Source: JAYRSJ01 sp041920215
Lineage (GTDB): Bacteria; Pseudomonadota; Gammaproteobacteria; Burkholderiales; Burkholderiaceae_C
DNA: 64,000 nt
NCBI GenBank assembly: GCA_041920215.1
Contig: JAYRSJ010000001.1
Span: 186,001 to 250,000 of the forward strand
Direction of reading: 5' to 3'
The notes below the pieces were generated by a model that ran no database searches, had not been told where the DNA came from, and saw only the letters and a program-made list of their open reading frames with translations. Below, in pieces: positions 1-6,070 of the stretch (positions are counted from its first letter, which is position 1; every line of letters begins with the position of its first letter). Both the position numbers and the translations under genes were made by a program.

Positions 1-2042
1 GCCAGCTGGCTGCCCATGAAGCCCAGCAGCTTCTCCGCCGAGCGCACCATGTCCTCGCGCGGCATGGAGCCGCGGTTGGCCTCCAGCCACAGCCGCCAGA
101 AGCGCGTGATCTGCTCGCTGAAGTGGCTGGGCTCGATGCGCGCGGGCTCGCCCAGCATCAGATAGGTCTTGAGCGCGTTGTAGGCATCGTCGGCGTTGTG
201 CGGCGAGGCCTGCGCATACAGCGCGCTGACGGTCCTGACGCTGGGCGGCGCGGCCGCGGCCGGCACCGCCGACGCTGCGGCCACCGGGGTCTGCGCGGCG
301 TCGGCCCCTGCCCCGATCACCGCAGCCGCGCTGCGGGCCTGGCTGGCCGCCAGCTCGGCCACGCTGCGCCGTCCGACCTCCTGCAGATAGCTCTCGATCT
401 CGCCGGCCGCCGGCTTGAGCACCAGCTCCTGCAGGCCCAGCAGCCATTCGGCGCGCAGCTGCTGGCTGAGCGCCTCGCCCTGGAACAGGCCGAAGGACAG
501 GCCCCAGGGCCGCTCGCGCTGCAGCTGCTCGGCATGGGCCAGGCGCTCAGCCAGCAGCTCCATCGCCTCCAGCCGCGCGGCCACATCGGTGCGCCCCTGC
601 TGCAGGCGCTGCACCTTGTCCAGATCGGCCTGCACGCTGGCCACCCACTGGCGATTGCCCATATACGACCAGGTCCAGGCCGACAGCAGGCCGCCCAGCA
701 GCAGGGCACCGCCGATGAAGGTGGCCAGGCGCAGCCGCACCTTGGCACGGCTGGTGTACTGGCGCACCAGATTGCGGTCCTCGAAGATCACGCGGCTGAA
801 CAGCTCCTTCAGGAACATGCCCTGCGCGCCCTGCACCGTGCGCGTGCGCGGCGGCGCACCGCGCAGCTTGAAGCGCCGGGCCACCCGCTGCGCGCTGAGG
901 CTCTGGCTCTCGCCCTCCATCACCGCGCTGGTGAAGTAGAAGCCGCGCAGCACCGGGCAGAACTGGTAGGGGTTGTCCTCGAACAGCGTGGCCACGAAGC
1001 TGCGCAGCGCCGGCTTGAGCGCGGCAAACTCGTTCGGAAAGCTCAGCAGGCCGGCCGGCAGCTCCTCGCCCCGGTGCAGCGACAGGGCGCTGACCGCGCT
1101 GGCCTTGAGCCCGTCCACCAGCACATCGAACTGACGCTGGAAACGCTCCAGTGCCCGGGTGTTGGTCTGGTCGTCGTAGGGCAGCGTGGCGCCCCAGACC
1201 CGCTCGCGCTCCTCGGGCGTCTGCGCCTCGAAGAACTCTGCGAAGCCCGCCACCAGGTCCGCCTTGGTGAACACCAGGTACACCGGCGCCACCACCGCCA
1301 GCCGCTCGGTGAGCTCCTGCACCCGCTGGCGCAGGCGCTTGGCCAGATCCAGCACCGCATCGGCGCCGTCCTGGCGCAGCTCGGCCAGGCTGACCGCAAT
1401 CAGGATGCCGTTGATCGGCGCCTTGGGCCGGTGCCGGCGCAGCAGATCGAGAAAGGCCTGCCACTCGCTGCGGTCCTCCTCGTAGACCGAGTAGCGCCCC
1501 GCGGTGTCCAGCAGGATGCCCTGCGAGGTGAAGAACCAGTCGCAGTTGCGGGTGCCGCCCACGCCCTGTATCACCTGCTGCTCGGGGTCACCCAGCGGGA
1601 AATGCAGGCCCGAGCGTGCTACCGCCGTGCTCTTGCCGGCCGCCGGGTTGCCGATGATCATGTACCAGGGCAACTCGTAGAGCGCCGCGCTGCCGCGGTG
1701 CTGTCCGATGCGCGAGCGCTTGAGCGTCTGTATCGCCGCGCGCATGCGCTCGCGCAAGGCCTGCACCTCGGCCTTGCGCGTCTCGCCGGCCGCCTTGCCC
1801 AGGGCCTGCTCGCCCTGCTGCTCCACCGCCTGCTCCAGCGCCCGCGCCGCCCGGCGCTCCCGCCACCAGCGCCAGGCGCGCAGCGAACCCATCAGCAGCA
1901 CAGCCAGCACCAGGGCCAGCAGCACCCAGACCAGCGCGATCTTCAGCACCTCGGCGCCCAACAGCAGGAAGGCCAGCAGCGCAGCAAGCCCCAGGGCCGC
2001 CATCACGCGCGGATCGAAGATGAATGACCAGAGTCTGTGCAT
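1..2042 (-). CDS. tssM: T6SS membrane-complex protein TssM (IcmF), N-terminal part, cut by window edge
   Basis: Inner-membrane scaffold of the T6SS trans-envelope complex, which it forms with TssJ and TssL. The reading frame stays open from the ATG at 2042 to base 1, giving about 680 residues; the periplasmic C-terminal half lies outside the window. Visible features are two N-terminal membrane segments (about residues 13-51), a cytoplasmic GTPase-like domain with the Walker A motif GNPAAGKST at 131-139, and a third membrane segment at roughly 430-450 (LATFIGGALLLGGLLSAW). No clear Shine-Dalgarno precedes the ATG; the hydrophobic start matches the family. It lies downstream of the M15 peptidase gene on the same strand. 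tssA and the rest of the locus may lie further left. Confidence 0.95.
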   Translation of the reverse strand, partial: MHRLWSFIFDPRVMAALGLAALLAFLLLGAEVLKIALVWVLLALVLAVLLMGSLRAWRWWRERRAARALEQAVEQQGEQALGKAAGETRKAEVQALRERMRAAIQTLKRSRIGQHRGSAALYELPWYMIIGNPAAGKSTAVARSGLHFPLGDPEQQVIQGVGGTRNCDWFFTSQGILLDTAGRYSVYEEDRSEWQAFLDLLRRHRPKAPINGILIAVSLAELRQDGADAVLDLAKRLRQRVQELTERLAVVAPVYLVFTKADLVAGFAEFFEAQTPEERERVWGATLPYDDQTNTRALERFQRQFDVLVDGLKASAVSALSLHRGEELPAGLLSFPNEFAALKPALRSFVATLFEDNPYQFCPVLRGFYFTSAVMEGESQSLSAQRVARRFKLRGAPPRTRTVQGAQGMFLKELFSRVIFEDRNLVRQYTSRAKVRLRLATFIGGALLLGGLLSAWTWSYMGNRQWVASVQADLDKVQRLQQGRTDVAARLEAMELLAERLAHAEQLQRERPWGLSFGLFQGEALSQQLRAEWLLGLQELVLKPAAGEIESYLQEVGRRSVAELAASQARSAAAVIGAGADAAQTPVAAASAVPAAAAPPSVRTVSALYAQASPHNADDAYNALKTYLMLGEPARIEPSHFSEQITRFWRLWLEANRGSMPREDMVRSAEKLLGFMGSQL

Positions 2043-2130
2043 TGGTTCGCTTTGTTGGCGCAGGCATGCGGCCACCGGCTGCACGCCACCTCCCTCACCG
2101 GGCTGTTCGCCGGCGGCTGCAGTCTAGCGA

Positions 2131-2166
2131 CGCCTGTTACAAATCAGGCGCTTACCAATTGAGACA
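2131..2166 (-). other. tRNA-Thr-like fragment or hairpin in the gap before tssM
   Basis: Read on the minus strand, the gap between the M15 gene and tssM contains CTCAATTGGTAAGCG followed directly by CCTGATTTGTAACAGG. This resembles the D-arm plus anticodon arm (anticodon TGT) of a bacterial tRNA-Thr with a few bases lost. No acceptor stem or GGTTCGA T-arm is present, so it cannot be a working tRNA. CGCCTG (2131-2136) and CAGGCG (2145-2150) also form a perfect 6-bp stem with an 8-nt loop, so it may simply be a hairpin between the two genes. Confidence 0.25.
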
Positions 2167-2199
2167 CTGTGTGGCGCTGTAACCGCCCCAGACCTTCAG

Positions 2200-3006
2200 C
2201 TAACGCGTCATGCCCGCGGCTGCGGCCGCAGCCTCGCGTGCGCCGGCCCTGGGCAGCTCCACGTGGCCGAGATCCCGCAGGGTCCAGCGCCCGCCCCAGC
2301 GCAGGCCCAGGCGTTCGGCCTCGGCGCCGTACAAATCGTAACCACGCGAGGCCCAGGCGTCGCGCTCCGAGATCACGATGCGCCCGTCGCGCACAAAGGC
2401 GCTGTCGGCCGCCAGCCCCGCCTGGTGGTAGCTCTGGAAGGCGCCCGCATGGGTGATGTGCGGCCCCAGGGCCTGCAGCATGGCCTGGCGCTGGGGGCTG
2501 CGGTAGCCCTCGAGCAGCACCATCTCGTAGCCGTGCTCGTCACGCATGCGCTTGAAGACCCGCAGCAGGCGGCCGCGGAACTCCTCGTCCAGCAGCTCCC
2601 AGCGGCGGTCGGCGCTGCTGAGCCGGGGCCGCAGGCCCTCGCGCTCGGCCGCCTCGAACAAGGCCGGCGGCAGCGGCGGCGGCGGCACCAGCTGCTCGCC
2701 CTGCAGCAGGGCCGCCAGGCGGGCGTCTGCCGCACCCTGCAGATCAGTCAGTCCCAGCGACTGGCGCCAGCCGCTCAGCGACAGCAGCAGCGGCGGCGTC
2801 AGGATCAGCAGCGCCATCACCCCCCAGGCCCAGGCCGGCAGCGCCAGTCCGGCCAGGCGCGGCCGCGCCGTCAGCCCCGGCCAGCGCGGCCGGCAGCGCC
2901 GCAGCGCCGCACGCAGCTGCGGCCGCAGGGCCGGGAACAGCAGCAGCGCCGCAAGCGCACAGGCCAGCGCGAACAGGGCCCACAGAATCAGTACGGCAGA
3001 TGTCAC
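2200..3006 (-). CDS. tagX: TagX-like membrane-anchored M15 peptidoglycan peptidase
   Basis: Predicted zinc peptidase of the M15 family that would open the peptidoglycan layer for T6SS assembly, as described for TagX of Acinetobacter. The 268-residue protein has membrane segments at about 3-26 and 58-79, separated by an Arg-rich loop (about 28-50). By the positive-inside rule the loop is cytoplasmic and the C-terminal catalytic domain periplasmic. Zinc-ligand motifs are SYHQAGLAAD (H194, D201) and GHVE (H248). The start is a GTG at 3006 with no clear Shine-Dalgarno. It lies between tssM (downstream, same strand) and a divergent accessory operon, so an assembly role is more likely than an effector role. 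Confidence 0.8.
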   Translation of the reverse strand: MTSAVLILWALFALACALAALLLFPALRPQLRAALRRCRPRWPGLTARPRLAGLALPAWAWGVMALLILTPPLLLSLSGWRQSLGLTDLQGAADARLAALLQGEQLVPPPPLPPALFEAAEREGLRPRLSSADRRWELLDEEFRGRLLRVFKRMRDEHGYEMVLLEGYRSPQRQAMLQALGPHITHAGAFQSYHQAGLAADSAFVRDGRIVISERDAWASRGYDLYGAEAERLGLRWGGRWTLRDLGHVELPRAGAREAAAAAAGMTR

Positions 3007-3201
3007 GGGGGTAACCGTCAGTAAGACTTCAGGGGCGCACCGCTGCCGCTACAGACAATACGGGCCGCTCGCGCAAAGGGCCGCATTCAAACATGGGCGG
3101 CGCTGCGCGGGCAACCCGCTTCGGTGACCGATGGCAGCGCCGCCCCTGACGGCGATACTGCGCGGCCAGCACCACAGCCAATGAAATAGGGAGACCGGGG
3201 A

Positions 3202-4074
3202 TTGAATCGCCCTTCATTACGCTCCGCCGGCGCCAAGGCCGCGGCGGAGCCCGGCCGGCCGGACACCGCCACCAGACAGGCGCATGACGACGAGCGCGAC
3301 GGCCTGCTGTCGGTGCTGAGCCTGGAGGATCTGCGCGCCCAGCAGGCGGCCCGCCACCCGATGCGCTGGATGTGGTGGGCCCTGCTGGCGGTGGGGCTGC
3401 TGGTGCTGGCCTGGATGAGCGTGCTGGCCTGGCCCGGCGCAGCGCCGGCCGCGCTGCCCACCCAGCCGCTGACGCAGACCCCGGCGCCGGCGCTGTCCAG
3501 CGACGCTGCCGCCGCATCGACGCTGCCGCCGCTGCCGCCGCTGCAGCCGACCCTGGCCGCCCCGGCGGCCATCGTCGACATGCCGGCCCCGGCGCAGCCC
3601 GCGGCCAGCGTGCCGGCCGCAACAGCGGTGATGGCGGTGAGCGCTGCGACGGCAGTGGTGGCGGCCGCCGCCAAGCCGCGCAGGTCAGGCGAGGCGCAGC
3701 GCCGGCGCGCACAGCGGCAGGCGCAGCTGCACAAGCAAGCGCCGCGGCAGCAGGCGCAGCGCCAGACCGCCCCAACCCAGGCCGATACCGGCCAGGCCGA
3801 GGCCGGCGGCCAGGAAGAACGGGCCGCCGACGCCCAGCTGCTGGCGGCCGTGGTGCAGCATATCGACCGTGCGCCGCCGCGCGACTTCAATGAGACCGAG
3901 GGCAGCGGCCCCGCGGGCCTCGCGCATTGCAAGAGCCTGCGCGGCGCCGATGCCGCGCAATGCCGGGCCCAGGCCTGTGCCGGCCGCTGGGGCGTGGACC
4001 CGGCCTGCCCGATGCGCCGTGGCGCCGGCAGCGGCGGCGGTAGCGCCCCCCTGAGCCCCAGCCGCGGCCCATGA
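3202..4074 (+). CDS. T6SS-cluster single-pass membrane protein with 4-Cys C-terminal tail
   Basis: No family recognised; 290 residues. A short cytoplasmic N-terminus (1-55) is followed by one membrane segment (about 57-77), a long Ala/Pro-rich, then Arg/Gln-rich linker (80-225), and a C-terminal tail with four cysteines at 243, 254, 259 and 269 (C-x10-C-x4-C-x9-C). The tail should be periplasmic. The start is a TTG at 3202 preceded by GGGAG with 7-nt spacing; no in-frame ATG is better placed. Its stop overlaps the next gene (ATGA), so the two are probably translationally coupled. Almost the same cysteine spacing ends the Ser/Thr kinase at 38039-40030, which suggests a shared periplasmic module. 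Confidence 0.7.
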   Translation: MNRPSLRSAGAKAAAEPGRPDTATRQAHDDERDGLLSVLSLEDLRAQQAARHPMRWMWWALLAVGLLVLAWMSVLAWPGAAPAALPTQPLTQTPAPALSSDAAAASTLPPLPPLQPTLAAPAAIVDMPAPAQPAASVPAATAVMAVSAATAVVAAAAKPRRSGEAQRRRAQRQAQLHKQAPRQQAQRQTAPTQADTGQAEAGGQEERAADAQLLAAVVQHIDRAPPRDFNETEGSGPAGLAHCKSLRGADAAQCRAQACAGRWGVDPACPMRRGAGSGGGSAPLSPSRGP

Positions 4075-4964
4075 GCGAGGTCTACCGCATCCAGCGCGCC
4101 GACGGCAGCTGGGAGTTCACCGATGTGCCCCAGGGCGCGGGCCGGGTCGAGCGCGTGCAGCCCGGCCGGGCCGGCGGCAGCACGGCGCAGGACGAGGAGC
4201 AGCGCAAGCAGGCCTACCAGGAGGCGCGCAGCCTGATCAAGGAGGCGCAGAAGCGCATCCCCCGGCTGATCGACTATCTGGACTACCTCAGCTATCTGCG
4301 CCATCACAGCCCGCAGCGCCTGGACCGGGTGCTGCGCGAGCTGCAGCGCAGCGACCCGCAAACCTGGCTGAAGCTGCAGAAATACCCGCAGTTCCGGCCG
4401 CTGCGCGATACCGTGCTGGGCCTGAAGGCCGCCGACAAGCAGCTGGCTGCCGGCATCGGCCTGGCCACCGGCAGCCTCACCGGCTCGGCCGAGAAGTGGC
4501 TGGAAACCACCGTCAAGGACATGATGAAGCGCGACCGTTTCGGCCCCTATGCCGAGGTGCTGGGCGCCAAGGCCAGCACCCTGCCGGCCGCCAAGCCCCC
4601 CTATTACTCCAACAGCCGCCTGGGCCAGTACCTGAAGCAGGAAGACGCCCGCCAGGCCGCTGCCGCCAAGGCCGCCGCGAAGGAGCTGGACACCGCCCGC
4701 GCCGCCTACCGGGGCGCCCGCAGCACCGCCATCAGCCGCGGGCTCAACCCGCTGCTGGACCTGGGGCTGGGGGCCCTGGATCCGGATGTATTCCGCGGCG
4801 CCTCGGCCATTCAGGGCATGCGGCTGCGCAAGCAGCTGGTGGAGAAGCAGATCCTGAGCGAGGAGGAGGCCTACCCCATCCCCGGCATGCTGGCACGCGG
4901 CGAGTACGAGCAGCTCAAGCGGCTGATCGAGGACGGCATCCAGCGTCGGCAGCAGCGGCCATGA
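4071..4964 (+). CDS. T6SS-associated protein with DUF4124-like N-terminus
   Basis: Hypothetical protein of 297 residues. The first 20 residues (MSEVYRIQRADGSWEFTD) resemble the N-terminal beta-strand motif of DUF4124 proteins (Y-x-W-x-D-x-x-G). The remainder is charged and helical with no membrane segment and no signal peptide, so it is probably cytoplasmic. It overlaps the upstream Cys-tailed membrane protein and the downstream ankyrin protein by 4 bases each (ATGA), giving a three-gene coupled unit inside the T6SS locus. A structural or accessory role in secretion is inferred from position only. Confidence 0.65.
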   Translation: MSEVYRIQRADGSWEFTDVPQGAGRVERVQPGRAGGSTAQDEEQRKQAYQEARSLIKEAQKRIPRLIDYLDYLSYLRHHSPQRLDRVLRELQRSDPQTWLKLQKYPQFRPLRDTVLGLKAADKQLAAGIGLATGSLTGSAEKWLETTVKDMMKRDRFGPYAEVLGAKASTLPAAKPPYYSNSRLGQYLKQEDARQAAAAKAAAKELDTARAAYRGARSTAISRGLNPLLDLGLGALDPDVFRGASAIQGMRLRKQLVEKQILSEEEAYPIPGMLARGEYEQLKRLIEDGIQRRQQRP

Positions 4965-5731
4965 GCAGGCGCTGCAAGCTTGTCCTCGCCGGGCTGCTGC
5001 TCCTGCTGCAGCTGGCGGTGGCCCCGGCAGCGGCGCCGGCCGCCTGGGACGCCAGCGACGCCGCCGCCTGCGGACAGGCCGAGGCCCTGGCTGCGCCCCG
5101 CCCTGCCGCGTCGGCGGGGCTCGGCCAGGATCCGCTGCTGCAGCTCATCCTGCAGGAAGACCGCCAGGACCGCCTGCGGGCCGCACTGCGCGGCGAGGAT
5201 CTGGACCGGGCCCGCGGCAAGCCGGCGCTGACGCCGCTCAGCGCCGCCGCGGCCGGCGGCCGGCTGCAGGCCGTGGCGGTCCTGATCGAGCTGGGCGCCT
5301 CGCTGGAGAAGGCGGACCGGGCCGGCGAGACGCCGCTGATGTTCGCCCTGCGCCATGGCCAGGCCGCCAGCGTCTGCACCTTGCTGCGCCATGGCGCGAA
5401 GTGGCCCGACCCTGTCCGTTTCCCGGACCTGCTGCCGGCCACCCAGCTGACGGACGATGGCGCGGCCGCCGCCTTGCTGGCGCGCCTGCTGCTGCAGCGC
5501 GGCTTCCCGGCCGACGCCCGGCTGCAGGGCGACACGGCCCTGCATCTGGCCCTGCAGCTCGGCCACCGGGCGTCCGTGGCCGTGCTGCGCGAGCATGGCG
5601 CCGACAGCGCGGCGCGCGACCATCGCGGGCTCAGCGCGCTCGACATCGCCAGACAGGCAGGCATCAGCGACTGGCTGCAGCCCGGCCCGCCCGCTCGCCG
5701 CGGCACGCCGCGCGCCCCATCGCCGCCCTGA
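4961..5731 (+). CDS. Secreted ankyrin-repeat protein of the T6SS locus
   Basis: A 256-residue protein with an N-terminal signal peptide (RRCKLVLAGLLLLLQLAV, cleavage near residue 28). About three to four ankyrin-type repeats follow (TPLSAAAAGGRLQAV, ETPLMFALRHGQAAS, DTALHLALQLGHRAS, GLSALDIARQAG). Ankyrin repeats mediate protein binding; here they would act in the periplasm. The ATG at 4961 overlaps the stop of the preceding gene. Ankyrin proteins in T6SS loci have been seen as accessory proteins and as immunity-like partners; the sequence does not decide between these. Confidence 0.75.
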   Translation: MSRRCKLVLAGLLLLLQLAVAPAAAPAAWDASDAAACGQAEALAAPRPAASAGLGQDPLLQLILQEDRQDRLRAALRGEDLDRARGKPALTPLSAAAAGGRLQAVAVLIELGASLEKADRAGETPLMFALRHGQAASVCTLLRHGAKWPDPVRFPDLLPATQLTDDGAAAALLARLLLQRGFPADARLQGDTALHLALQLGHRASVAVLREHGADSAARDHRGLSALDIARQAGISDWLQPGPPARRGTPRAPSPP

Positions 5732-5765
5732 AGCCGCGGCCGGCCAAGGGCTGTGCGGCCGCCCT

Positions 5766-5774
5766 CCCCCCCCC
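5766..5774. repeat. C9 homopolymer tract upstream of vgrG
   Basis: Nine consecutive C residues lie in the non-coding stretch between the ankyrin gene and vgrG. Long C tracts can slip during replication; whether this one varies is unknown. Confidence 0.5.
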
Positions 5775-5801
5775 GGAATGAAGGCCGCGCAATCTGGGCG
5801 T

Positions 5802-5820
5802 TTGCAACACTCGCTTGCAA
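5802..5820. promoter_or_regulatory. Paired TTGCAA palindromes upstream of vgrG
   Basis: Two identical self-complementary hexamers TTGCAA are separated by 7 bp, so their centres lie 13 bp apart. This could be a regulator site for the vgrG unit. The evidence is only the repeat and its position. Confidence 0.3.
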
Positions 5821-5983
5821 TCCGACAAACTTTCTTGCGGATCTGGGCCGGTACAGCGGAAAGAATCCACGCGCGGTCCACACAGGGATCAGGCCCGGTC
5901 TTGCCGCTGGCGGCAGCACCCGCCGTCGCAGGCAGACCCGGTCGCAAGTCCGGGGCCCGAGCTGAATCAGGGAGAAACCACAG

Positions 5984-6070
5984 ATGCTGTCCATCGATGT
6001 GCCGACGCCGACCGGCGTGCTGGGCTCTGCCCGCCCGCGCCGCCGCCTTGCCGCGGGAGCCTGCGCATGA
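5984..6070 (+). CDS. Possible 28-residue leader ORF coupled to vgrG
   Basis: A short open frame (MLSIDVPTPTGVLGSAR, then an Arg-rich stretch ending in ACA) starts with an ATG 8 nt after GGAGA (5971-5975). Its TGA overlaps the vgrG ATG as ATGA. It could set translation of vgrG by coupling, or it could be the remains of a longer VgrG N-terminus. No homology is recognised, so coding status is uncertain. Confidence 0.35.
   Translation: MLSIDVPTPTGVLGSARPRRRLAAGACA

Larger units (their letters stand above)
5732..6066. other. 335-bp leader region of the vgrG cargo unit
   Basis: No full-size gene lies here. From left to right it contains a C9 tract (5766-5774), two copies of the palindromic hexamer TTGCAA 7 bp apart (5802-5807 and 5815-5820), and a 28-codon open frame (5984-6070) with a good Shine-Dalgarno. 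No convincing sigma-70 or sigma-54 promoter could be placed by eye. Confidence 0.5.

Noticed and set aside
123..2027. Long plus-strand open frame opposite tssM
   Set aside because: It mirrors tssM on the other strand and gives a Gln/Arg/Ala-rich translation without any family; a by-product of high third-position GC.
5801..5822. Sigma-54 promoter before vgrG
   Set aside because: TTGCA is present but the required GG ten bases before GC is missing.
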